64,000 nt of DNA from Desmodesmus armatus (Eukaryota > Chlorophyta > Chlorophyceae > Sphaeropleales > Scenedesmaceae), in assembly GCA_007449985.2 (NCBI GenBank), contig VIIQ02000186.1, positions 110,679 to 174,678 of the forward strand, written 5' to 3'. Positions 23,789 to 35,083 of this stretch are shown piece after piece; the stretch's first letter is position 1, and each line of letters opens with the position of its first letter. The position numbers and the translations under genes were made by a program. The notes beneath the pieces were generated by a model that was not told where the DNA came from, made no database searches, and saw nothing but the letters and a program-made list of their open reading frames with translations.

Positions 23789-26700
23789 ATGGCTTCAGTT
23801 TCGGTTGTCGTTCTGATGTTGATTGCAGCAGCAGCAGCCAATGCGGCAGACACAAGACCTTCTCCAATGTTTGTTGATTGGCTGGGGCAGCAGACGTCGC
23901 CCAAAGCCAAAACTTCGGACTACGATGAGCTGGAAACAGAAAGCGTTTGTTTGATGCAAACCAAGCTGCGCAATTGCCGTTGCTTGAACAAGGATGAGGA
24001 CAACAATTGTCAGCGTGAATACGCAGAGTGAGTACGCAATGGGCGAAGAAGGCTGGGGGGGAGTGCTCAACAACCACCCAGCTGAGGCTGCATGCGACTG
24101 CAACTGGACAGGGCCTAGACAGGCCTAGGACAGCCCACCATCAGTGTATGCAAGCGTGAACAGCCATTGTTGTACCAATGTGGCGTCCACTGGACATCGG
24201 ATGTGGTCCCTGTCTTTTTCAGGGTGTCCGATTTGGGGGTCAACCCCTCAAGCAGGGGGTCGACCCCTCAAGAATGATCATGTTATGGCAAAGTCAGCTG
24301 CAGGCAACACAAACAGCATCATTGCAGACTGAGCAGAACAGTATAACAACAGACATCACCCACATTTCAGTAGCCAGCAGCAGCGAACTCACAGCCAAGC
24401 CACGGAAGCAGTTCTGACCAGGACACCCTATTTGCACAGTTGCAGTTTCCGCTCACTTGATGAACTGGGGCTGGGGTCAATGAGTCATGTGCAATGCAGT
24501 GTCACCTTGTGTGTGCTGCCTCGGACTTGACTGTTGCTGCTTTGTCACACGGCATGTACCTGCACGTCTGCACAGAGAAGGCAGTTCATATCAAAGCAGC
24601 ACCACAGCGTTGCTGCATTGGCCATCGCAGTCGGAGGACCAGTTGTTCACTGTTCTCTTCCTGCATCAGCAGCAGTTCACAACAACTTCCTGCAGCAGCC
24701 ACCAAGCCTGGGGGCTGTGACTCAACCCAAATCGCCACGCACTCGAAACTGTGATCACGTTCCCTGACGTCTCCCTCACGCTGCAAGCCATCTCACGCAC
24801 ACTCACAACTGCCTCCCACCCCTCCCACCCCCACCCTTCACTGAGGCTTGACTGAGCTTGTTACTGTCCCCCCCCCCCTCTCCACCACGCCTTGCACTTG
24901 ACACAGGTCCACACTGGCGTGCTGTGACCACGATGGCCCAGGTTCCTTCATGACTGAGAAGCCACTCATGGCAGTGTGCAACTGGGTGCCTGAATACTTC
25001 AGCAAGGCGGTGGACTATGACGGCACAACCACCAAGAAGATTGGCATCTTCACAGTGAAGTGGTGAGTGCGTTCTCAGGGGTTGCAAGGTGGTTGGGAAG
25101 CACAGGAGCAGGGGGTTGCTGCCGTCATCGGATTCAATATAGCAACAGGCAGCAAGTCACTGCAGCAGCAGCAGCAGCCATAGCAACCAGCACCACCAGG
25201 TGCCAACTCCTACTCCAAGGCGGTCGAATATGACGGCACTACGACCAAGAAGATCGGCATCTTCACAGTGAAGTGGTAAGTGTCACCGACACACGGGGTT
25301 AGAAGGGGGTAGGGAGTGGGTGGGTGGGGAGCATAGGGCAGCAGGGCGTGATGGTTCCGTGCGGCTGCGCCCAGGTCAATGCATGTAAAGTAGCGACCGC
25401 ACCAGCAGTCGCAGCAGAAGCAGCTCCTGGCACCACTGGTGCCAGCATACCTTTGGGCTTCAGGGAGTTGTGATCTGTCACAGGGCAGTAGGAGGGCTTC
25501 TGCTGAAAGGGCTGAGTGGTGAGAGCATCAGCATCAGCAGTCACAGCAGCAGCAGCCGCGGCAGCAGTAGCCAGCTCCTGCCAGAAACCAAACATATCAG
25601 CATGTTTGGTTTCTGGCAGGAGCTGGCTGCTGGTACTGCTGCTGCTGCTGTACTGCTGCTGCTCTCACCACTCAACCCTTCCAGCAGCAGCCCTCCTTCC
25701 CAGCATTGTTGCCAGCAGACCGAACACTTTGGTACTAGGTGTGGGTGGACGATGGGCCATGGAGCCTGAGCATGTCGTGATTGATCAGCTTCCGTGCTCA
25801 GCAATGTGGTCAGTGTGCTCTGTGTTGTTGTGCGCAACCCTGCATACATCAACACCCTCTGCTGCCTCCAGCACCCTCCCTCAGCAACCATTGCTGGTGC
25901 TGCTCAGACTGAAGCGTGTTGATGGTATAATGTGTTGTCATCGCCCTTACCCTGACTACATGTCCAATGCCTCAGACCTGAAACTCAACGCGTTTCTTTG
26001 CTCCGTGCACCCCCTCACCCCCCCCCTCACAGTGAGATGCGTGAGGACAGTGAGAAGTGTGGCAGCCCACTGTGTGAGGGCATGAGCCTCGACGGCAGTG
26101 GAGACATCCTGCACTACCCCAAGGTGAGCAACATGGGCTGGTTGCGAGCTTTGACGGCTTGTGGAAGTTTGCCTCAAGCCAGGGGCTGAAGCGTTTGAGG
26201 ATTGCAGCATGCTGCCGTTGAAGTATGTGTGCTCGCAATGCAGGTGGCTCCTGCCGATAGGGTATGGTGTGACCCATTCAGTTCATCATAGCTGTTGCTC
26301 TTGAGTGGCCAAGGAGTCTCAGCCGCAAGCCAATATGGCAAGCTTTTCAGCAGCTGCCTTCATCTCAATGCATCATCATCATAGGTTGGCTTGGCGCAGA
26401 GATGGGCAACTTGCTTGATATTGCTCCATCGGGGGTTGGGGCTCAATCTGGGGGCGTGCGCATTGTGCACGAAACGCTGCTGGCGTTCTGGACTGTTGGT
26501 TAGTCCTGAGGGCTGAACCCAAGCTCATGCCATAGTGCTTTCAGCTTGCACTGAGTACTCTCTCCTCATCCATCCTTTTGTCCAGGTGGCATTCATCGGT
26601 GACGCTGCTAAGGACGGCCTCTTCGAAGACAACGACTGCAAGGCGATCAAGAGGGTCGAGCCCCTGGCGAAGATGATGTGGGCCAGCAACGTCGAAGTTG

Positions 26701-26966
26701 CCGCCAGCCTGCAGTACGAGGAGCGCGATTACATCAAGTTCTACTGCGGAGGCGGCGACATCTTCACCGGCACTTTCCGCGTCACTAGTCGCTTCCACGC
26801 GACGAAGTTCAAGACAGGCCAGATCCAGCTGGCGTACCCAAGCAACGCGACCGCGCTGGTGGGCGTTACTCACGAGCAGCTGCCAGAGAAGGCTTACGTG
26901 GCCAAGCCCCACCAAGTCAACCTCGGTTTCATCAAGGTCGCTGAGGGCTACACTGAGGGCTACTGA
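23789..26966 (+). CDS. Secreted protein of unknown function, four exons
   Basis: Exons 23789..24027, 24907..25062, 26033..26123 and 26586..26966 join in consistent phase (2, 2, 0) to 288 aa. Donors are GTGAGT, GTGAGT and GTGAGC; acceptors are CACAG, CACAG and TCCAG. The ATG at 23789 starts a clear signal peptide (VVVLMLIAAAAANAA). The mature part has CRCLNKDEDNNC, ACCDHDG, KCGSPLCEG and a C-terminal domain (FIGDAAKDGLFEDNDCKAI ... YIKFYCGGGD) with several Cys pairs, suggesting a disulfide-stabilised extracellular domain. I do not recognise the family. Exon 4 is noticeably GC-rich and codon-biased compared with the introns. Intron 2 holds a partial copy of exon 2 (25205-25276) and a long fold-back (25491-25696). 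Confidence 0.8.
24223..24429. repeat. GGGGTCAACCCC direct repeats and short inverted ends
   Basis: Two direct copies of GGGGGTCRACCCCTCAAG at about 24235-24272 lie just right of AGGGTGTCC, which reappears inverted near 24421-24429. This could be a ~207-bp inverted-repeat element in intron 1, but only about 10 bp of terminal match is seen. Confidence 0.3.
25205..25276 (+). repeat. Partial tandem copy of exon 2 plus donor site
   Basis: The second half of exon 2 (YSKAVEYDGTTTKKIGIFTV) and its splice donor (now GTAAGT) are repeated ~200 bp downstream in intron 2, with mostly synonymous changes. No acceptor upstream gives the required phase, so it is unlikely to be spliced in. Confidence 0.9.
25491..25696. 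repeat. Long intronic inverted repeat (fold-back)
   Basis: Arms 25491-25595 and 25602-25696 are complementary, perfect over the inner ~26 bp (CAGCTCCTGCCAGAAACC... and its complement) and largely paired out to GGAGGGCT/AGCCCTCC. The loop is about 6 nt. It lies in intron 2 of the secreted-protein gene, in either orientation a stable hairpin. Confidence 0.9.
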
Positions 26967-28257
26967 AGCGGGAAAAGTGACATGACCCCAAGTCCTTTGG
27001 GGGTTGTGGGCCGGCAGCAGGCTAAGGTGACACGGTGACAAGCCAGTGGGAGGGCAGCAGGCTTGGAAGCTGCTGGTCAATTGCGCGGGTCAGCAAACAC
27101 TGCTGCAGCAGCGCCAAGTTGATCTGTGTTGGGGCTGCTAAGGGTTGGTGGGGCGCTGCCTCAGACGACACCCTTACGTCGCTGTGGCGTCAATGCATGC
27201 TGGTTTGCTGCTGTTTGGACGTGCAAGTCCTCAGCTGCTTGTTTGGCACTTGGGGGGGTGACACGTGTATTTTGTGCGGCTCTGCTGGATAGGCAGGGTT
27301 CCTGCCTTCTCGAGCTCGCTGACTGGACTAAATGGACTGCTGCTGTCGCACAGACTCCATGACAGGGACTGTGACTGAGTTAATTGTAGTGTGATGATGT
27401 GAAGGGGTCATGACTAATCACCCTCGTGCTGTGATCAACTTGGACTGAGCGGGGGCCTGACCATGGCGTTGTCATGCTGTGATTCATGGTGTTTGACAAG
27501 CAGCAGCAGTGGTGTTGTTGCCCGCAGCAACTCCATTTGGCGATGTTGTATTGCATCAGCCAGCATGGGTGCTGATCCAATAACACAGCTGGCAGCCTCA
27601 GGTGATTCAGGGGGGGATGAAAGGCACTTGCCAATGTGGCTGCTGTTTGTAAGACTGTGTCAGGTTATGACAGCAGAAATGGATCATTCTTACTATGTTT
27701 GCGTGGCAGTAACCAGAACCAAACAATCAGTCAAGTAGACAAGTTCACGCCTAGCAGTCACCTGGCACCAACACTCCGGCTGCAAGTCCCATACTCAACA
27801 GTTACACTGCTCAGTGGGCATGTGCGCCTCCAAATGATGTCGGTCAAGCGCTTGATTTTGGATCGCCAGAATCATTTGGAAGAACAGCAGCAGGGGCCAC
27901 GCATTACAAAACAAAACACACACGGCAAACTTGGAGACATGTAGCACTGGTCCAATTGGAACCATTGGCATCCACAACTTGTGCTAAGTTAGCACCTGCA
28001 AGATCAGTAGATCGTCAGCACATAGGACCACCCAACTGACACATACCCCTGGTGACACACTCTAAAAAGAAACAAAAAGACGCTCTGATGTACAGTGAAT
28101 ACAATGGCTTCAACAGCATTCTAGTAAAACACAGCTGCCAAACAACAGCTGTGTGATGCTGCATGGCATGCAGACAGTGTTATGCCCCGTCAGCAGTACT
28201 GCCGCTGCACTGGCAGCAGACCCCCACAGCGCCGCCTTCACACGCAACTTGCCAAGC
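26967..28257. other. Convergent intergenic region
   Basis: Between the 3' ends of a plus-strand and a minus-strand gene. Open frames are short and unremarkable. It should hold both 3' UTRs; I could not fix the polyadenylation sites. Confidence 0.5.
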
Positions 28258-28305
28258 TCAGTGAGCTGCCTCATGCATCGCCAGCGCTGCTGGCAGTGCT
28301 GCCAC

Positions 28306-28340
<35 letters not shown>

Positions 28341-31300
28341 CCGCCCCAGCCAAAGGCAGCGGCGCTGCTGCTGCTGCTGCTGCTTTGGCTGGGGCGGCGC
28401 TTGCTCCTGACCGCGTGGGGTTGCAGTGCGGCTTGTGCTCCTTCCAGTCAGCCTTCTGGCACTCCTTGCCTGCAGCAGCAGCAGCAGGGCAGCAAAGATA
28501 TCAGCATCATGCAGTGCATGAAGGCTTGCCGCAAAGCAGCAGCTGCAGCAAGTGCAGCAGCTGCGAGCATGAGCCTTCAGAGGAATCTTACATACTTTGT
28601 ATGAGGATCAGACAAACAGTGTTAGTCGGACGCTAACCAATACATTTTGAAAATGTGACCGATACATTTTGAACCAGACAACTGGCAGTAGTGTATAATC
28701 AAACCTCAGACAGACAGATGCATCTGTTGCTAAGCAGTGCCAAGCCCCCTCTCCAAATACATTTCGCTGCTCCCATACCCAGTACTGCTGTGCATTCGTC
28801 GAAAGGGAATGACAACACAGCCCCTGAACTTTACAGATGTGTTGAACACAGTTACCTTCCCTACCTGCCAAATGGCACCCCAAGCCCCCCCCCCCCCGCC
28901 TTTTCAGCTCAATGCCACTCACTGCAGTAAAACACGATGCCGCAAGCCGCGCACGCCTGCAGCTTGCCGCTGCTGCCAAAACCCTCCTTTGCCTCGAGTG
29001 CGCCACAGCAGGCACACCCCAGCTGTGGGCCCATCGCGCTGTAAGCCTTCGATCGAAGGATCTCAACGCGGAAGTGGTCCACGCAATTTGCCAGCGAACT
29101 CAGGAGGCAATCCAGGCGCTTGAAAAGCGCATCAAACACGGGAGAGGGTACAAAGGCGCCCTTTTCCACCATGTCGCGAACTGAAGGCGCCATCTGCTTG
29201 ACGACGAACGTCTTGCCGAACTTGTCACCGGGCAGCAGGCAAACCATCCCGTGCAGCGTCTCCTGCGCCGATAGCTCCGTCCGGACTTTACCGACAAGGC
29301 GCAGCGCTGTCGGCATGTTGCGCATGCACAGCTCCCAGACGCTGTTTTGGGCATCAGGTTCGGTTCCATCCGGCTCTGTCATCACCTCGCGCAGCAGCTC
29401 CATCAGCCGGTCGCCTGTCGCAGAAGGCCAGAGCAGCATCGACAGCAAATCGCAGCAGCACCAGGTGTCGTTTATTGTGTGAGCACACTTGGATTTTGAA
29501 GTGTGTGGCAGCAGACAGAACGGAGCAACCCCCTACGTAGGAGGACAGCTCCCGGCCTACAGGCCCCTTCACCCGTTGCACAATGTTGCGACAGCGCAAT
29601 GACAGAGCAACCTGTGAGCTGGTGGCATCAAGACTGCACCTCCCAGTCATTGTCCCTGCGCTGCGCCTAGCGCATCTGATGCGCGTGCAACACACATTCA
29701 CGCAAAAAAATGGCTCAGGCTAGCACAATGCTGTCTGACCTCCCCCCTCCCCACCGTGTGGCACAAGCACATATGCGCTTTCCCTCAGTGCACCCCTACC
29801 AGTCAGTGCCACACGCACACACAGACTTTATTACCCATATCACTGAGTCCAAGTGCCTTACACACACTAACAAAGCCACACCACTGGTGACCACAGGGTA
29901 CCTACCTGCAATGAGTTCCTCCTGGTTGAGTTCAGGGCAGATCAATGCCACACCCTCCAGCCCCCCCCCCCCCGCTGAGGGGCACACTGCAGTCTGTTGG
30001 ACACATACACAGTTCCTCAGTGCACAACCCCTGACAGGCAACGAAGGCGCCTACCTGCAATGAGCTCCTCCTGGTTGAGTTCAGGGCAGATCACCCTGCA
30101 CCACCCTACACCACCCTACAACCCTAAACTTTACAAAACCTTCAACCCTAAACCTCAAACCCAAAGCCGCACACTAGTAACAATCACAAGGCACCTACCT
30201 GCAATGAGTTCCTCATGGTTGAGTTCAGGGCAGATCACCCTACACCTTACACCCTACAACCCTAAACCTGAGAAACATCAAACCCTAAACCCAATGCACC
30301 ACTGGTGACAACTACGGGCACCTACCTGCAATGAGCTCCTCCTGGTTGAGTTCAGGGCAGATCAATGCCACACCCTCCAGGTTCACCCTGCCCTCACCCT
30401 CAACATACAGGTAGGGCTTGTCAGGAGCCAGGGGCATGTAGGGACACCACTCCTGCACACACACAAAGCAAATCAGTCAAGTGGTTGTACTACTGGTTGG
30501 CAAATGTGTGATTTGCCGTACAAGGGTGGGTGCCAGGGCTGCGGCTGTTCAGCATGCTGGAATGCATGCTGAGGCCGCTGTGCGGTCAAAGTTGAATGGG
30601 GGGAGCCAGGGGCGTGTAGGGACACCACTCCTGCACACACAGCAGGGCAGTCGAATGGTTTGGGGGAAAAACTGTGTGGTGTGCCGTGCGAGGGGTGAAT
30701 GCCAGGGTCGCGGTTTTGGGCATGCTTGGACACGAGTTCAGGTGGCTGTGTCGTCAAAGCTTGTCTGGGGACGGGGGACGTTGGTACAGTGCAGAGGGGG
30801 GGGGGGAAGCAGTGACTGTGAGCACAGCAACAGGGGCAGGTTGGTCAGTAAGGTCCACTGTAGCCACAAGTTGCTTTGCTTGACCGATTTGCCCCTTGAC
30901 AAATGCAGGCCACCAGCCTGTGACTGATGCTGCTGACTTGGATTATTGCCAGGCACAGAGAGCGCATGTCCCACCCCAATGTAAGTGTGGCTAGTGCATC
31001 CATTTCGCACCTTCGGCTACAGAAGTAGACATTGCGTCATTAGTTCCACTCTGCGTGTTGTGAGTGACCATGCCTTACAAACCCAATCAGTGGATAAGTA
31101 GAAAGTCCGCACCATCCTGGTGGCGTCAACAATGCTTGCGTGAGGTTAAGTTGCAAGCCTGGGAAGCGCTGAGAGCGACTGAATGAAGGGTGGAAAGGCA
31201 TGATGATGGGGTGGGTGTGGGTGGGCATGGGGATGGGGTGCAGCTGCAAGTGGATTCAGCAATGGCCAATGACAGTAGATGGGCCGTAACACAGGGAGGA

Positions 31301-31734
31301 AAGAAAGGGTTAGGGATGGTGAGGACAGAAACCCAAGGCACAAGCGTGTGCCGCTTTTTCCCAGCTTCAATGGGTGTCCAGCTGCTGATATGCTGGGTGA
31401 AATGCGGTCAAGTGGCACGGCACATGTGAACGGTGACACTTTGTGCGTTTGTCCCCCAGCAATTACAGTCCGGTACCCTTGCTGTACCCCTGTTGACACA
31501 CCCCGCTGCTCCCAAGCCCTGATCTCCCCCCCCCCCTCTCCCCTTCCCCCCTCCCCAGAGTCCCCCCCTCCCCCTCCCCCCGGCTGAGCCTCCCAAGTCC
31601 CGTGCAACAGCAGTTCAGATCGGCGCTTCAAGGGGCCCCACAAAAAGCCCACACTGCACAATTACTAACAGAGGCAACAGCTGTCCACCCCTCCTGCCCT
31701 ATGCAAGCAGCAGCAGGCACTGCCCAAACTAGGC

Positions 31735-31789
<55 letters not shown>

Positions 31790-31935
31790 CCAGGCTGGCT
31801 CACCAGCAGGAACTTCCTTCTCTCCTCCGCGCTCTGCTCTGCCCACCACGCTTCCAATCTCTTATCCACGCGTTTGTAGACCTGCTGCACAGTCCTCAGC
31901 TGCACTGAGAGACGCTGGGCTCCACTGCATGCCAT
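28258..31935 (-). CDS. MYND-type zinc-finger protein
   Basis: Exons 31935..31804, 30452..30326, 29414..28923 and 28469..28258 (minus) join in phase (0, 1, 1) to 320 aa. The C-terminal half carries a full MYND finger: Cys220, Cys223, Cys241, Cys244, Cys250, Cys254, His262 and Cys266 (CxxC...CAACGIVFYC, ECQKADWKEH). The finger spans the last intron, which supports the splice model. MYND fingers mediate protein-protein contacts, often in transcriptional or chromatin regulators; no SET domain is seen, so it is not obviously a methyltransferase. After the finger comes an Ala run and then a Leu-rich run, encoded by GCA and CTG repeats. Exon 2 has decayed copies of its edges on both sides, one of which (ending 29906) could still be spliced. 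Exon 1 is the least certain. Confidence 0.8.
28337..28401. repeat. Perfect 19-bp inverted repeat inside coding exon
   Basis: Arms AGCGCCGCCCCAGCCAAAG (28337-28355) and its exact complement (28383-28401) flank a 27-nt CTG-rich loop, within the last exon of the MYND gene just after the zinc finger. Confidence 0.95.
29886..30379 (-). repeat. Four tandem copies of an exon 3' edge with donor
   Basis: The end of MYND exon 2 (CCTGAACTCAACCAGGAGGA... ATTGCAG) and the donor GTAGGT occur at splice ends 30326 (true exon), 30199, 30055 and 29906, spaced 127, 144 and 149 bp. Degenerate telomere-like CCCTAAAC strings lie between copies. The copy ending 29906 keeps LEGVALICPELNQEELIAG in frame with a CCTCAG acceptor in phase 1. 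Confidence 0.9.
30412..30770 (-). repeat. Tandem copy of an exon 5' edge and upstream intron
   Basis: The acceptor region and start of MYND exon 2 (TGTGTGCAG|GAGTGGTGTCCCTAC) at 30452 are repeated around 30600-30640. The adjoining intron sequence is repeated too (TTGCCGTACAAGGGTG... at ~30510 and GTGCCGTGCGAGGGGTG... at ~30680). Confidence 0.85.
31737..31787. repeat. (CAG)17 microsatellite
   Basis: Seventeen perfect CAG units on plus, so CTG on the MYND transcript, about 20 nt downstream of the exon 1 donor in intron 1. Confidence 0.97.
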
Positions 31936-33123
31936 GCTGACCCACTACTGCTCCCGCACCCCTGTGCTGCCCTTCTGCTCTGGGGTGTGAGGGTGACAGG
32001 CAGCCTGATTGTTTGATTTACTCTACTGGCAGCAGGATTTACCCTTTAGCAGGAGAGGAAGAAACTATTTTGGGGCGTTTGATCAGATGTTGTCGAGAGG
32101 AAGGGTGAGGGCTGATGCTTCGCTTGTTATTCTTACAATACTCGTTTGCTAAATTTAGGGGTGTCTTTCAGCCTCTTCGTCTGCTGTGTGACTGACAGGC
32201 TGTGGCGACAGGACTGCTCATGAGTCAACAGACAGGGACAGCTGAACTGTGACACAACCCTCATTTGCAGCCATATGACAATGTATTATTCTTTCCCAGC
32301 CAAATATCGTTGCAGTTGCGTGCAGCGGGGCCTGCAGTCAGCCGATAAGCCCATGGGGGTGTACATTCATGGGGTCAACATGTACAAGGGTTTCCTTGCA
32401 CGGCTTGCTTGTGTGCAGCAAGCTTCCTGCTGAGGCCCAAAATTCATGCATTCCTGTGCTCTAGCTACTTTCGAGACGTGCCCATTAGCTGAGTATTTTT
32501 TGCTTATACGTGTTGATTGGACGCATCAAAAGATCGTGGGGCAACCAGTAGGTTGCTGACGGCTGGGCCTATGGACCGGTGCCATGTCGACTGTGAGCTC
32601 ACATGAAGAAGAACCTTGGTGTTCAGGGGGGGATGTCCAGCTCCATCAACAGCCTGCCAGGTGGGTGTGCTCATGCAGTTCCTGGCAACACCATCAGAGT
32701 CCTTGCGGCTGCACGTAACAGCCTGGCCTCTGCTCAAACTGCAATATGCCTGTTACAAGGTAGAACCCAAGTCCTTCTGACAACTTCTAGGCCACGGGCA
32801 CACCAACACTCAGGGCCAGAATGCCTCTGAGTTGGCACAGTAGGCGGCTGCATCACTGGGAGAGCAGTGGTCAGTACTGTCACCATTGCTCCCCCAGTGA
32901 TGCAGCCGCCTACTGTGCCATCTTAGGGGCATTGTGGCCATGGTGCAGTCACAGCACTTGGCAACACATGCCGTACAGGCTCATCAGATTACAGAAACCA
33001 AACACAAACGATGATCGAGGTAAGTTGCAGCATTGAAACACACAGCTGGTCAATGTCTGACACACAAACACACAAGACCATGGTGTGGATGTGACTGCTG
33101 CCAGTCACGCCCTAGCATGCCAC
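31936..33123. other. Spacer with a long fold-back
   Basis: No protein gene is recognised. It should contain the MYND gene promoter at its left end. The prominent structure is the inverted repeat at 32814-32940. Confidence 0.5.
32814..32940. ncRNA. Near-perfect hairpin, candidate small-RNA precursor
   Basis: A perfect 28-bp stem (TGGCACAGTAGGCGGCTGCA... at 32833-32860 against 32893-32920) continues inward with AGCAGTGGT/ACCATTGCT and outward with GGCCA.AATGCC.CT/AG.GGCATT.TGGCC, giving nearly 60 bp of stem around a ~10-nt loop. Size and shape suit a microRNA-type precursor or a fold-back transposon. No expression evidence is available; the RNA-gene label is a hypothesis. Confidence 0.4.
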
Positions 33124-35083
33124 CTACACCCATACGCACAGCACCATACCAGCACTGGCGTTCCGCCAGTGGGACAACAAAACCACAATATTGCTAGCTA
33201 TTGCTGCCAACCGCTCTGCCAATGCTGCAGCCACTTGCTGTGCCACCTCAAGGTCGCTGTGAGTCAAGGAAGGCCGCAGCGCTTGGCGCCACACAGGCTC
33301 GTCGTCACGACCCTGCACACATGCAAGGAGCGAAAGATGCATCTACTGGGCACAATGTGTAGCATGCTGATGATCACACACCGTGTGCATGACTTTCAGC
33401 AATGTGTCAAAACACTTGGCATCACAAGCCGCACAGACTTGCATCGCCTACGTCGTAATCTATGCCTACAGTCATGTACGTGAACGTGACACAGCTGTAC
33501 GCGCATGCAAAGTAGCAACACCACGACCTCATAAAGTCCACCCCACAACTCACCTTGTATCAGCTACGCAAGGCCTCCACCTGCTGATTGCGATTCGACC
33601 ACACGCCGGAAAACGCAAGGCTCGCCAGCTAAGCGCCCAGTGAAGTCTATGTTGGTCAGATGATGCAGCTTCTTCAGCTGCAGAAGCAACCCGTCTGCGC
33701 TGAAAGGTGCATCCAAGAGCAGCTCCCTCAGCCCCGTCAGCTGACCCACAGTCTCCAACCCCTCCCCGCCTTGAGCACAGGTGGCCAGCAGCAGCGTGCG
33801 CAGCCCGGTCAGCTTGTGCAGCGGGGCCAGCACCTCCGCGCTGTACTTCAGGCTCTGCATGTCGAGAGACTGCAGGCCAGGGCAGCAGCTGACAAGGAGG
33901 CTGCCTTCAGGAGCTGGACCGCCCGTATAACCGCCCGCCGCTGTGACGCTTGAAACGTTGAGAGATGTCAGGTGTGGCAGCTGCCTGCCAGCCGGGAACA
34001 CATGTTGCCAAACGCCCAATGGCAGGCTGCCTTTGCTGAGGTCGAGGTGCTGCAGCTTGCTGCTTGCTGTGAGGGCTGAGAAGGCTGACGTGGGGGCGTT
34101 GCCCTGCAGGTCCCAGCTGCAACTGAACTGGAGGTGTGTCAGCTGCTGCAGGTGCTCCAGCTGAGATAGCAGCTGCGCAACCCCTTCTGCACGAATGGAC
34201 GAACCATAGTACTGCTTCAGTCTCAGCTGCAGGTGCACCAGCTGAGTTTGGGCATCTAGGGCACCCGGCCTCACCTCGACGCACCTTTCCAAATGCAGAC
34301 GGGTGAGGCCCTTCATGCCTGACAAAATGCTGCTGTCGATGGCTGCAGGCTCTTTGTCCAGAGACAGCCGCAGGTCGAGCAGCCGAGTCAGAGACTGCAG
34401 CGGCTGCAGCACATGGCCCCCCTGAACTTCACTGTGAGGGCCCCGTAAAGACGCAGTGAGCTCTAGGTGGGTCAGGTGCTGCAGCCCTGACAGTGCATCT
34501 GTTGGGATCCTCAGCCATTCTGCAATACCGTAGAACTGCCCAACGTCGTATACGATGCACAGGTGCTGCAGCTCTGGCAGCAGTGCCAGCGCTGCTGCCA
34601 GCCCCTCTGCACCATCAAGCGGCGTGCAGCCAAGTAGCCGCAGCGTCTTGATGGACACCCCAGGGTGCACCACACCCTGAAACACACCCCTTGGCTGCAG
34701 CTGCAGCCTCCTATCCCCCTGCTGCAGCTGCAGCCTGCCATTCCCTGGCTGCAGCTGCAGCCTGAGGTTGGTCAGCACCAAGCTTTCAAGCTGCAAGTTG
34801 GGAGGCAGCTGCAGCAGCCTGACAGTGTTGTACCGTGTGCGCCCTGAAGATCCAAGCAGTCAATGGACTGGCAGTGCGCGGCTAGGTATTGCACCAACCC
34901 TTGCAGCTGCTGCTCCTCAGCGCCTTTCACTGTGATGCTGCTGAGCACCAGACGAGCTGCCTGACGCAGCCTGCTGTGGGCCCTTGCAGCGCTGAATATG
35001 GCGCGCAGGTCAGCAGCGCAGCCACGCAGCACTGCCACCAAGCAAGGGTCGGGCAACAGCAGCAAGGATGCTTTGCCTACCAT
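33124..35083 (-). pseudogene. F-box-like/LRR gene with frame disruptions
   Basis: The family head reads from ATG 35083 after a GCTCAGg acceptor (MVGKASLLLLPDPCLVAVLR...), but continuity with the LRR body is lost near 34830-34865. The head frame runs to a stop at 34772, whereas the body frame (VRLLQLPPNLQLESL...) has a stop just upstream, near 34867. A one-base indel would restore it. The body runs to a TAG near 33564, before a canonical GTGAGT donor at about 33553 that would in any case be out of phase with the last exon. The terminal exon itself (33312..33124, GRDDEPVWRQALRPS) is intact and longer than usual. Triplicated GGCTGCAGCTGCAGCCT units at 34688-34766 expand one repeat (RLQLQ). Pseudogene or assembly errors; the tail suggests recent function. 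Confidence 0.65.

Noticed and set aside
24223..24429. hAT-like element with AGGGTGTCC ends
   Set aside because: Only about 10 bp of terminal match and no target duplication; listed only as a weak repeat.
32940..32990. Possible relic of the LRR terminal exon on minus (TGATGAGCCTGTACGGC)
   Set aside because: Similarity to the DEPVWR coding DNA is short, with no acceptor and no continuing frame; it could be chance.
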